A stretch of 41,327 bases of DNA from JBAZAX01 sp964568625 (GTDB lineage Bacteria > Babelota > Babeliae > Babelales > RVW-14), in assembly GCA_964568625.1 (NCBI GenBank), contig CAZMQG010000014.1, positions 1 through 41,327 of the forward strand, written 5' to 3'. The notes under the pieces are model-generated. The model did not search any database. It worked only from the letters and a program-made list of their open reading frames with translations, and was not told where the DNA came from. Position numbers and translations under genes: made by a program. Shown piece after piece: positions 1-6,663 of this stretch. Position 1 is the first letter of the stretch. Every line of letters begins with the position of its first letter.

Positions 1-56
1 TTGAGGAAGGGGCTGATATTGCCAACATGGCGATTGAGGTTGTGGAGAAAAATCCA
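1..56 (+). repeat. pre-toxin leader repeat, copy 1 (copy 2 at 1112-1167)
   Basis: Bases 1-56 match 1112-1167 with two mismatches, both silent, and both copies are read in the same frame (EEGADIANMAIEVVEKNP). Similarity stops soon afterwards, where the toxin-specific parts begin. Such a shared segment upstream of unrelated tips is what allows recombination to swap tips in CDI/Rhs-type loci. The copies probably extend to the left of the window. Confidence 0.85.
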
Positions 57-524
57 CAAATTATTCAAGCTGGAGATAACATTGCGCCGACAATAAGAAC
101 CGTGGCTACAATTGAACAAAAATCGCATTGGGAATCTCTTGCGCATGATCCCGCCCATGGAAATGCAATAAGTAGCAAAAGCATAGAAGAAGCTTTGGCT
201 GGAATTGCTGCCGAAGAAAAAGGCTTTTTGCCTGGACCTATTAAACGCGATCCAAGCGGATCTGCAGAATTTATTGACGCATTAGAACGCGCCTGGGATG
301 TTAAAACTCCAATATCAGTTGCACCAAACGGAAAACGCGTGTTTAAGCTAGATCAGATATTTGATAGCATAAAGCGAGAACTAGGTACTGGCGAAAATGT
401 TATCTTGAACATGGTACGGCTTGATGAAGAAGATGCATTGTCTTTGATTTCAAAATTAAAAACAGAATTGACACCTGATGAAATCAAAAAAATCATTACT
501 GTTTTAAAAAAGGACTTGTTTTGA
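1..524 (+). CDS. C-terminal end of a polymorphic toxin (partial gene)
   Basis: The gene is already open at the window edge (frame from base 3), so this is only the 3' end of a longer protein; the first ATG at 27 is probably internal. Seen: a pre-toxin stretch (EEGADIANMAIEVVEKNP) that recurs at 1112-1167, then a C-terminal domain containing F-I-D, the motif W-D-V-K (residues 90-93 counted from the ATG at 27) and a G-E-N-V-I-L strand. From memory, this W-D-V-K plus GENVIL pattern is typical of C-terminal nuclease domains of contact-dependent inhibition and related polymorphic toxins, with D-x-K as part of a PD-(D/E)XK-like site. The next gene starts one base after the stop, the usual place for a cognate immunity gene. 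Inferred role: toxin tip, probably a nuclease. The exact toxin family is uncertain. Confidence 0.6.
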   Translation, partial: EEGADIANMAIEVVEKNPQIIQAGDNIAPTIRTVATIEQKSHWESLAHDPAHGNAISSKSIEEALAGIAAEEKGFLPGPIKRDPSGSAEFIDALERAWDVKTPISVAPNGKRVFKLDQIFDSIKRELGTGENVILNMVRLDEEDALSLISKLKTELTPDEIKKIITVLKKDLF

Positions 525-525
525 C

Positions 526-867
526 ATGGCTAATCTAATACTGAAAAATAACAAAGTCATATGGAAGTGTTCCAATTCCATGCTAGCACTTATTTATGAA
601 ACAATTGTGAAAATTATGAATGATAAAAACATAAATAAAGACTCTGCCGTTTATAAATTTGTGGAAAAATTAAATCAAGATATCTATGGAGATGGATGTA
701 TTTGTGTTGATCTTGATGATTACCTAAAAAACAAGACTGACATGTTTTTATTTGCACAGTTATTTAAGGAATCAGTAGAACAGCTTAAGAAAAAATTTGA
801 ATGGCAAGAAGAACTATATAACCATGCATTAAATTTGTACAGTTTTTTAATTTCATTAATTGATTAG
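526..867 (+). CDS. putative immunity protein for the preceding toxin
   Basis: A 113-residue acidic, mostly helical protein without signal peptide or membrane segment, starting one base after the toxin stop codon (TGA at 522-524, ATG at 526). I recognise no family. Immunity genes of polymorphic toxins are small, follow the toxin directly and are poorly conserved, so position and size carry the call. Expected role: binding and neutralising the toxin domain encoded at 1-524. It could instead be an unrelated small cytoplasmic protein. Confidence 0.5.
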   Translation: MANLILKNNKVIWKCSNSMLALIYETIVKIMNDKNINKDSAVYKFVEKLNQDIYGDGCICVDLDDYLKNKTDMFLFAQLFKESVEQLKKKFEWQEELYNHALNLYSFLISLID

Positions 868-1050
868 TTATATTGAATGAAATTAAATTAAAAAAGGCTT
901 TGCGACAAGATTAACCAAATAAGACAAGTAAGTAGGTCTTTGAAATTTTAAGCACGACACAACATTTTTTCTAGATGGAGTAATATAAAAACTGGCACGT
1001 TAGCTGCAACAGTTGAAGGTCGTGCACTTTTAAGTCAGTACGCTGAAGCA

Positions 1051-1644
1051 TTGAATTCGCCTTTTGCAAAAGAATATGTTTTGGAAGCAGCAGGAGTTGG
1101 AAAGCTTGCACTTGAGGAAGGTGCAGATATTGCCAACATGGCGATTGAGGTTGTGGAGAAAAATCCAAAACTTATCCAGACAGAGGGCAGTTTTATAGGG
1201 GCTACAAAGAGGGTTGTTGATGTAGAAAAACTTGCTACAAAAATTCGCAAAGTTGGTGATGATATTTTAGATTTATCTGAAGTCGCTGGTGGCCATACTC
1301 TTGAAAAACATGCGGGAAAAGGTATTAATAAACTTACAAAGAGGGCCGCAAAGGATCCACTTGTAAAATCAGCGTCTAGTTTTACTGACACTCGAACTGC
1401 TATTAGCGCTGCGCAAGAAAGTTTGAGGAATAATGCAAGAGAGATAGCGCTGTGGCTTAGAGACAATACCTCAAAAGACAAATTGATAATTGATTTTTCA
1501 CATAAGTATTCAATTGGTTATGGAGTTTTAAAGGGAAATAGGACGCCTATATATGATTTAACAAAATCTCGGATGGTGTTAATAAAGGATGCAGCTCAGG
1601 ACATAGGATTTAAAATATTAACGACATTCCCAATTGTAGAATAA
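1051..1644 (+). CDS. displaced (orphan) toxin tip with CdiA-CT-type RNase A domain
   Basis: The C-terminal ~115 residues (from a TTG at 1051) match what I know of the bacterial RNase A-like CdiA-CT domain: G-G-H-T-L-E-K-H (His82, Lys86, His87), A-S-S-F-T-D (about 109-113), a stretch of N-x-x-x-I-x-x-W-L, and a final I-L-T-T-F-P (about 189-194). The family cleaves RNA and uses a His and a late Thr/Tyr. The frame is open upstream to 952 without any ATG, and the upstream residues continue the pre-toxin sequence of the first gene, so this is a promoterless 3' fragment of a toxin gene, as in orphan cdiA-CT cassettes. TTG 1051 has no ribosome binding site; ATG 1138 is the first Met. It is probably silent unless recombined onto the upstream gene. 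Confidence 0.75.
   Translation: MNSPFAKEYVLEAAGVGKLALEEGADIANMAIEVVEKNPKLIQTEGSFIGATKRVVDVEKLATKIRKVGDDILDLSEVAGGHTLEKHAGKGINKLTKRAAKDPLVKSASSFTDTRTAISAAQESLRNNAREIALWLRDNTSKDKLIIDFSHKYSIGYGVLKGNRTPIYDLTKSRMVLIKDAAQDIGFKILTTFPIVE
1112..1167 (+). repeat. pre-toxin leader repeat, copy 2
   Basis: Second copy of the segment at 1-56 (two mismatches in 56 bases). It lies inside the displaced toxin tip and marks the junction between shared leader and tip-specific sequence. Confidence 0.85.
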
Positions 1645-1657
1645 AATTAGGATTTTT

Positions 1658-2194
1658 ATGAAAATGTTAGAATACTTTTTTGGCTGTTATTTCAATCAAA
1701 GTGCATATTTCGATGAGTTAGATGAACTTATCAAAAATTTTAAAAATACAGAGCTGGACCATTATCAAATACAATTTATTACAGAGCTTCATCAAATCAT
1801 ACAAACAAAGAATTATGAATTGGCTGCTAAGATTATTGATAAATACGGAGACAGAACTCCAAATTTATCGCAAACAGAACAACTTATTAGATATATTTAT
1901 AACCGCTTAATTGATCAACCTACTTGTTTAGATATGAAAGATTTTGTTAAAGATTGCAAAGTTGTTTTCTGTCCAATTTGTTGTCCTGACCAAGAAAACC
2001 CTCAAATGATTATTCTTATTCAAAAAGCAAAGATAATCGGGAAAGACATGCAGATTTTTGCCTGTAAGGATTGCAAGCATGTTTGGCTTACTGAAGACAT
2101 TCGCATTGACAATGCACAGGATTATAAAAAATTTATGAAATCTCTTGGGTTGAAAGGTTTATGGAAAGAATTGAGTGACGTGGATATTTTATAG
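1658..2194 (+). CDS. putative immunity protein with zinc-ribbon-like cysteines
   Basis: A 178-residue cytoplasmic protein starting 13 bases after the RNase A-type toxin tip, with AGGA five bases before the ATG. The first ~110 residues are helical. The C-terminal part has C-P-I-C-C and, ~40 residues later, C-K-D-C-K-H-V-W, a spacing that suggests a zinc ribbon. Position directly behind a toxin domain makes it the likely cognate immunity protein, which would block the RNase. I do not recognise a named family. Unlike the toxin tip it has a normal start, so it can be translated and could protect against relatives carrying the active toxin. Confidence 0.55.
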   Translation: MKMLEYFFGCYFNQSAYFDELDELIKNFKNTELDHYQIQFITELHQIIQTKNYELAAKIIDKYGDRTPNLSQTEQLIRYIYNRLIDQPTCLDMKDFVKDCKVVFCPICCPDQENPQMIILIQKAKIIGKDMQIFACKDCKHVWLTEDIRIDNAQDYKKFMKSLGLKGLWKELSDVDIL

Positions 2195-2261
2195 GATAAG
2201 AAAATACCTTTTTAAAATGTTATTTTCTTATGGATCTTTGACATAAACTTCCATTTCGGCA

Positions 2262-2540
2262 TTGAGTGATACACGAATAGCAATGATGGATCTGCAGTCA
2301 AGCTATGCGGACAATCTTCAAGTAAGAGCCTTTGCTCCATTAATTTATCAGGCAACTGCACAAGCAAAAGTAGAAAAAAATATAGAGAAAGCATTTAATC
2401 TTTCTGACTTTTCTTATGATCTCGTTCGAATTGTTGTAGACGGTGTGAGGCTCATGGTCTTGACGATAAATAATCCAGAAATCGCTGCTCGTGGAATTGC
2501 CAGTGGTTTAAAAACAACCACAAATCGAAAATTTTACTAG
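2262..2540 (+). pseudogene. remnant of a third toxin-gene 3' segment
   Basis: The frame (from TTG 2262) encodes a helical stretch including D-L-V-R-I-V-V-D-G-V-R-L and N-N-P-E-I-A-A-R-G-I-A-S-G, in the style of the pre-toxin region of the upstream toxin gene, and stops at 2540. There is no ATG start or ribosome binding site, and an in-frame stop lies at 2244. Downstream, the same strand reads F-T-R-V-P-E-P-I-G-Y-V-L in another frame before several stops near 2600. On the opposite strand a 44-codon frame (2642 down to 2508) with an AAGGG four bases before its ATG also exists; I cannot tell whether it is real. Most likely a decayed tip cassette. Confidence 0.45.
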
Positions 2541-2727
2541 AGTTCCAGAGCCAATTGGATATGTTTTATCTGCCCCAAATTCTGATCCTAGCGATGTGTG
2601 ATAGGGACGAATATAGTCAAAATAGTCTTTGCTAAATTCCATTTTTCCCTTGTATTTTTTTTAAAAAAGGTTTTATAATTCAACACAATCTAAAAAATAA
2701 GAATAATATTTTTACGCGAATTGTTTA

Positions 2728-3054
2728 ATGAAAGAGCTTTATATGCAAGAAAACATAAATAAAATAATTAATATTGTCGTTTATGTTGTTTTTATATTTT
2801 TACTTTTTAATATTGTAGCTTTGTTATTTTGGAATAGTTGGCAAGGTTGTAATGGTATAACGTGTAACACGGCTTTAATATTACAGCATATTTTGATTAT
2901 GATTTTTTGTTTAATATTTTTGATAAAAGATAGAATCATTAAATTAACTATGTCTTCGGATGGAGTGAGCGCTGAATTGCAGAAAATAGAAAAAGCAAAG
3001 GAAGAGATTTTTGCAACTAAAGAAGAAATAATTGGTATTAAAATGAGTTGTTAA
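2728..3054 (+). CDS. small membrane protein with two transmembrane helices and a coiled coil
   Basis: A 108-residue protein. Hydrophobic stretches at about 15-37 and 49-67 form two transmembrane helices; the tail (from ~75) is rich in E and K with heptad-like spacing, pointing to a short cytoplasmic coiled coil. ATG 2728 is the upstream start; ATG 2743, which has AAAGAG in front, is an alternative. The next gene begins 23 bases after the stop, so the two are probably co-transcribed. No family recognised. Its place after a toxin/immunity array leaves open an immunity or effector role, but the sequence does not show this. Confidence 0.6.
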   Translation: MKELYMQENINKIINIVVYVVFIFLLFNIVALLFWNSWQGCNGITCNTALILQHILIMIFCLIFLIKDRIIKLTMSSDGVSAELQKIEKAKEEIFATKEEIIGIKMSC

Positions 3055-3077
3055 ATTTGTATAAGGCGGTTCTTAAA

Positions 3078-3446
3078 ATGACTATAACGTCTGTTGAAAA
3101 TTCAAAGCGTTGGTCTGGTTGGGCCGAACGTCGATATAATCAACATATCGAAGAAATGTATGAAAGATGTGATAAATTGAATATCTCAAAAGCAGAGCGA
3201 GATAATATTTTTCAGACAAAAATATTATGGGACAAAATTGATCTTATTCAAAAATTAAAGAGTGAGATTGAATCTGGTATTGAAAATTCAGATCTTAAAA
3301 AAGAATTTGATGAACAAATGAACAAAATTATTAATGGTGCCGATGATCCAACGACAGAGTGGTTAGAAAAGTATATCGATAAGACCATATTTGATGAATC
3401 TGCTAAAAGTAAATTACGTGAGAAAATAAAGTCTTACCGCAAATGA
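3078..3446 (+). CDS. small helical cytoplasmic protein, function unknown
   Basis: I place the start at ATG 3078, preceded by AAGGCGG; the in-frame TTG 30 bases earlier has no ribosome binding site and overlaps the previous gene. The 122-residue product is charged, mostly helical, and has W-S-G-W-A-E-R-R-Y near its N-terminus. No signal peptide or membrane segment. It follows the two-helix membrane protein closely and probably shares its transcript; a membrane-anchored/soluble pair is plausible. No family recognised. Confidence 0.55.
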   Translation: MTITSVENSKRWSGWAERRYNQHIEEMYERCDKLNISKAERDNIFQTKILWDKIDLIQKLKSEIESGIENSDLKKEFDEQMNKIINGADDPTTEWLEKYIDKTIFDESAKSKLREKIKSYRK

Positions 3447-3471
3447 TTATTAAGCTTTATTCATTCCAATT

Positions 3472-3909
3472 TTATTTTCTAGCCAAATACTCTTTATTTA
3501 ACTGATCAATAACTTCCTGTGTAATATCATATTCAGGAGCAATGTATGTACGATACTCATTGGGAAGATTGTCATAAGGAATTACAGTTGAGGCTCCAAA
3601 CCGATTTGCAATCGAAGCAAACACAGCAGGAATGATTTTGTTATTTAATGCTTTTAAAGCTTTAAGGCGTGTTGCTTCATTCGATATTTTTTTTATGTCT
3701 GAAAACGCCAAAACGTTTTTTAAAAATTTAGCCAGATCATAAAATAAAACAGGTTTTGGTTGAAGCTTAGTCGGTGCATCCAAAAGTTGTTGCAATTCAT
3801 GCTGTTGCAATCCATAACGCTCAGGCGTTCGGGATTTGCCAGGCTTTGCCGCAAAAGATAATCCAACCATCGATGTCATTAACACAAAAAGGATAATGCG
3901 AAGTTTCAT
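3472..3909 (-). CDS. small exported protein, function unknown
   Basis: 145 residues with a clear signal peptide: K-L-R, a hydrophobic core of ~15 residues, then a cleavage-type A-A-K around residue 21. The mature part is basic and helical and has no motif I recognise. The start (ATG at 3909) has a GGGGGTTAT ribosome binding site. The gene stands alone between a convergent gene on the left and the G-rich repeat at 3975-4028, which lies just upstream. Presumably periplasmic or secreted. Confidence 0.6.
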   Translation of the reverse strand: MKLRIILFVLMTSMVGLSFAAKPGKSRTPERYGLQQHELQQLLDAPTKLQPKPVLFYDLAKFLKNVLAFSDIKKISNEATRLKALKALNNKIIPAVFASIANRFGASTVIPYDNLPNEYRTYIAPEYDITQEVIDQLNKEYLARK

Positions 3910-3974
3910 GATATAACCCCCAATAAATTACTGAAAATTTATAACCTGAATCTAGCTTGCCTGATCTGGCCGTC

Positions 3975-4028
3975 TTTAACAAATGGGGTGGGGGTAAAAA
4001 GGGGTGATTAAGTACAAATGAAATAATT
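3975..4028. repeat. G-rich intergenic repeat, copy 1 (copy 2 at 15147-15199)
   Basis: About 54 bases containing GGGG-T-GGGGG-TAAAAA-GGGG, nearly identical to 15147-15199. Weaker similarity continues to about 3960. Both copies are intergenic, 65-105 bases upstream of a minus-strand gene. Three G-runs are close together, so a G-rich structure is possible but a standard four-run quadruplex is not complete. Confidence 0.75.
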
Positions 4029-4092
4029 CTGATATTTTATGAATTGTTTGGCTTTGAAATTGTAATTAAATTGGGTTTCTGTACATAAAATC

Positions 4093-4265
4093 AAGAGATT
4101 ATAATTTAGATTAAAATTATGGTTAGAGCTGCCTTCGCCCAAGTGGCTTTGTCTCTCACGTACGTGTACTGTGTATGCACTCCCAGCCCTCGCCCTTATG
4201 TGGCTTCGGCGGGCAGGCACCATGAGCGTGCGTTAAGAGATTACAATTATAGATTTAAAATTGTG
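4093..4265. repeat. imperfect direct repeats (about 30 bp) flanking a GC-rich insert
   Basis: Bases 4093-4121 and 4235-4265 are near-identical direct repeats (AAGAGATTAYAATT...). The right copy overlaps the end of the outer-membrane-type gene, including its stop codon. The ~113 bases between them are much richer in G+C than the surroundings, contain the palindrome CACGTACGTG and hold no credible gene. This looks like an insertion that duplicated or used its target; I do not recognise the inserted sequence. Confidence 0.6.
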
Positions 4266-5292
4266 TGCCAAGTTTTACGTTAATATTCCAATATTGAGGG
4301 GTATTCATTCCGGCTAATGCATCTTGCACTCCAATCGTTATATATGATGGTAATTTTGCAAGTTGCATCTCCCACCCTATGTCAAGAGATATATCCCACA
4401 GATGTTGGCTTGGATTGGTGATTGCATCAATACGGATCTCATCAATATGGGGCTCAGGTTGATTGATTAATGAAATTTTTTCTTCGGGAATATTGATATA
4501 TTGTACTCCAATACCACCGATAAAATGTTTAAATTTATATGCCAAATCCGATCGAACTCTATACATATGATTTGCATGAATTTTTACCGGTACAAACGTT
4601 TTTGAATTATTCGCCCAAGTTAAGACCCCTGTGCCATTAAAGCCTTGCCAAAATGTTATATCAGCGTTTGTCAGCCAATCAATGTGATGTTTTGGCTTTC
4701 CCCATAAACGAACAAAATTTTCTAATCCAGGTCCATATGAAAATTTATGATTATACGAAATAAATGGGTTCAATAATCCATTCTGAAATAATGTATGTTT
4801 TGATGTAGGAATTGTTCCAACAAAATATCCTGAAACATGCCAGCTTTGTCTTTGAATTGCCTCCCATCCTATCAAAACTGGAATATCGGCTATGGTAGCA
4901 GAAGATCCACTATAAAATTTATGAGATTCTTGTGGTCCGATTAACCCATTCCACTCATTTATCTTCTCATGCACTAAAAGTGCTGGAACATACAGTTGGC
5001 CGTATAAACCTTTTAATAATCGATCCATGTGTAGGTGGCCTTGTAGCGCAATTCCATATCCTTCATAACCATAATAATACTCGTTGGGTTTTACCACACT
5101 AAAAAGATTTGCTCGTACGTGGCCTTGCCATGGGGAAGATTTTTTAGATCTATCATGCACATTTGAAACACATGGAGGGGAAAAGAGATTATTGGGAGTT
5201 CCTTCGATCCATGTTGTTGGCGTGTAGGCGGATATATTTACAACTGAATTCACAAAAAACAGCCATAAGCAAAGTTTACGTAATTGTAGCAT
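4255..5292 (-). CDS. probable outer-membrane beta-barrel protein
   Basis: 345 residues with an N-terminal signal peptide (R-K-L-C-L-W-L-F-F core, cleavage near residue 22). The mature part is rich in aromatic residues and alternates polar and hydrophobic positions, and the protein ends in phenylalanine (G-T-Q-F), the usual C-terminal signal for outer-membrane barrel insertion. Repeated W/Y/H-rich strands such as W-E-A-I-Q-R-Q-S-W-H-V-S-G-Y and Y-K-F-K-H-F-I-G-G-I-G support a barrel. No specific family recognised; it could be a porin-like or surface-exposed protein. A promoter-like sequence lies 60-90 bases upstream. Its 3' end overlaps one of the direct repeats at 4093-4265. Confidence 0.65.
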   Translation of the reverse strand: MLQLRKLCLWLFFVNSVVNISAYTPTTWIEGTPNNLFSPPCVSNVHDRSKKSSPWQGHVRANLFSVVKPNEYYYGYEGYGIALQGHLHMDRLLKGLYGQLYVPALLVHEKINEWNGLIGPQESHKFYSGSSATIADIPVLIGWEAIQRQSWHVSGYFVGTIPTSKHTLFQNGLLNPFISYNHKFSYGPGLENFVRLWGKPKHHIDWLTNADITFWQGFNGTGVLTWANNSKTFVPVKIHANHMYRVRSDLAYKFKHFIGGIGVQYINIPEEKISLINQPEPHIDEIRIDAITNPSQHLWDISLDIGWEMQLAKLPSYITIGVQDALAGMNTPQYWNINVKLGTQF

Positions 5293-5352
5293 TTTTGGTC
5301 CTGCATAAATATTTTTTGAGGGATATTGTTTTACTTATTATGCATAAAATTT

Positions 5353-5380
5353 TTTCTACAATATGGTAACCAGTTGTCAA
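5353..5380 (-). promoter_or_regulatory. sigma70-type promoter for the outer-membrane protein gene
   Basis: Read on the minus strand: TTGACA (5380-5375), 16 bases, TAGAAA (5358-5353), about 60 bases before the start codon at 5292. The -35 is perfect and the -10 weak. Confidence 0.45.
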
Positions 5381-5560
5381 ACAAAGTCAATTTTAACGTA
5401 ATCTTTTTAGTGCGTTTTGTTTGGTTCGTTTTGATACTCAATTTTTAAGAATCTGTTAATCTTGAAACATTTCAATGGCCAGTTGTATAGAATTGCTTAT
5501 AAATAGAAAGATATTTTATACAGAAATAATTTGGTGAATCAATGATTGGAATGGCTTAAC

Positions 5561-6325
5561 ATGTATAAAGATTATGTAAAAAACTTATTATTATTGTGTT
5601 TAGATGGAAAAGATACATTTCAAACAAAGTCTATTACGGGTTTTACATGTGATTGTTTAACAGCAATTTATAATAATCGAGTTATCGTTGATAAAAATTT
5701 TGATCCGGATGAGTTAGTTTATGTTAAGAAATATCACGAAAAAAATCCATACACCCTGTGGATTGATTCACAAGACATCGATAGCAAAAACAAATTGCAA
5801 GCGGATGACTTTACTTTCTGTATTTCTTTTCCTGAAATGACGCTTGATTTAGGCATGTTGGCGCCTTGTGCTTATGATAGACAGATTTCCGTTCGCCGTG
5901 TCATGACGGAGGATGAGATTCTTACAACGTGGGTTCCTATTGTTATTAAGGCATACAGTCCACAAGCAAGTGAGGACGATTTTAAAAAATATTTTCAGGA
6001 TTGGCATACGTTTTTTAAATATCTACGAAATTCGAACTCATATGAATGCATGCATTTTCTCTTGGGATATTGGAATGGAGTTCCTGTATCTACAGGGTTA
6101 TTTATTGTTAAGAATGATGCTGTTTATATATATTGGATTGGCTCATTGACTGAGTTTAGAAATAAGGGCTTGGGCTTTGCAATAACAAGCATTCCACTTC
6201 ATGAGTTCAAAAAGAAAGGTATAAAAAAAGCATTTCTCTTTGCTTCTGTTATGGGTAAACCTATTTATGAGAAGATTGGTTTTACAACTATTGGACAAGT
6301 TGATGTGTATAAAACAAAAGAATGA
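5561..6325 (+). CDS. GNAT-family N-acetyltransferase
   Basis: I place the start at ATG 5561; a TTG 15 bases upstream is in frame but less likely. 254 residues. The C-terminal ~90 residues form a GNAT domain: strand V-Y-I-Y-W-I-G, the acetyl-CoA loop R-N-K-G-L-G (Q/R-x-x-G-x-G/A motif), the following helix, and a late strand ending in Y-E-K-I-G-F. The first ~110 residues are a separate domain, as in two-domain GNAT proteins with a degenerate first half. The substrate cannot be told; small molecules, peptides and antibiotics are all possible. Its 3' end is followed within 25 bases by the recombinase fragment, so it lies at the edge of the integrated element. Confidence 0.7.
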   Translation: MYKDYVKNLLLLCLDGKDTFQTKSITGFTCDCLTAIYNNRVIVDKNFDPDELVYVKKYHEKNPYTLWIDSQDIDSKNKLQADDFTFCISFPEMTLDLGMLAPCAYDRQISVRRVMTEDEILTTWVPIVIKAYSPQASEDDFKKYFQDWHTFFKYLRNSNSYECMHFLLGYWNGVPVSTGLFIVKNDAVYIYWIGSLTEFRNKGLGFAITSIPLHEFKKKGIKKAFLFASVMGKPIYEKIGFTTIGQVDVYKTKE

Positions 6326-6367
6326 CCTAAGGAATTTTTCAATAAATCTAACTGATACTATCGAACT

Positions 6368-6413
6368 TTAGAATGGCATGCCATTCTAAGCTAGGAGTCA
6401 AAATGACGAAAGC
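6368..6413. repeat. in-frame palindromic insertion in the recombinase fragment
   Basis: A ~45-base insertion relative to the intact recombinase. It begins with a 22-base perfect palindrome (6368-6389, centred on GGCATGCC) and continues to a GCGAAGGATG-type tail. Length is a multiple of three and the frame stays open. Short palindromic elements that insert into genes in frame are known from Rickettsia (RPEs); this resembles that behaviour. A related hairpin (GCCATCC...GGATGGC) lies at 6499-6530. Confidence 0.6.
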
Positions 6414-6498
6414 GAAGGATGAGGGGGGAAACATCGACTGGGAGGTTCAAAAACCATTTGATTTGTTCCTAAATTTGACCGATAGCATCAAATGGCTT

Positions 6499-6530
6499 GC
6501 CATCCGTAGCCACGTAGGGCAAAGGATGGC
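6499..6530. repeat. hairpin repeat at the left edge of the element
   Basis: GCCATCC (6499-6505) and GGATGGC (6524-6530) form a perfect 7-base inverted repeat with an 18-base loop, three bases after the recombinase homology ends. It could be part of the element's attachment site or a small dispersed repeat related to the insertion at 6368-6413. The rest of 6531-6663 holds nothing I recognise. Confidence 0.5.
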
Positions 6531-6663
6531 GGTACCTCGTTGACGCGTTCAGGACAGGTGATATCAGATTTGATTTTCCGCTAAATCGCATACAGACTGC
6601 GTTTTCAGAGTTGGGGATAAATGTAGATATTTAGTTGATTAAATCTATTTGTTAATCAGGATC

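Larger units (their letters stand above)
6350..6543 (+). pseudogene. 3' end of a second serine recombinase gene (fragment)
   Basis: Bases 6350-6368 equal 27690-27708 of the intact recombinase (19 of 19), and 6429-6496 equal 27724-27791 with three mismatches in 68. Between them is a ~45-base palindromic insertion that keeps the frame. The coding frame is still open (I-D-W-E-V-Q-K-P-F-D-L-F-L-N-L-T-D-S-I-K-W) and runs past the homology to a TGA at 6541. The similarity ends at the base that, in the other copy, is the tRNA-Asp discriminator position. Nothing of the recombinase upstream of its last ~35 codons remains. Confidence 0.85.

Noticed and set aside
1035..1481. 148-codon frame on the minus strand opposite the toxin tip
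   Set aside because: It is the antisense of a frame with clear toxin motifs and has Ser/Leu/Phe-rich, shadow-like composition without a ribosome binding site.
3981..4004. G-quadruplex in the G-rich repeat
   Set aside because: Only three G-runs of three or more lie close together, so a standard four-run structure is not supported.
4008..4223. 71-codon minus-strand frame through the GC-rich insert
   Set aside because: It crosses one of the direct repeats and the G-rich repeat and has no ribosome binding site; composition reflects the insert.
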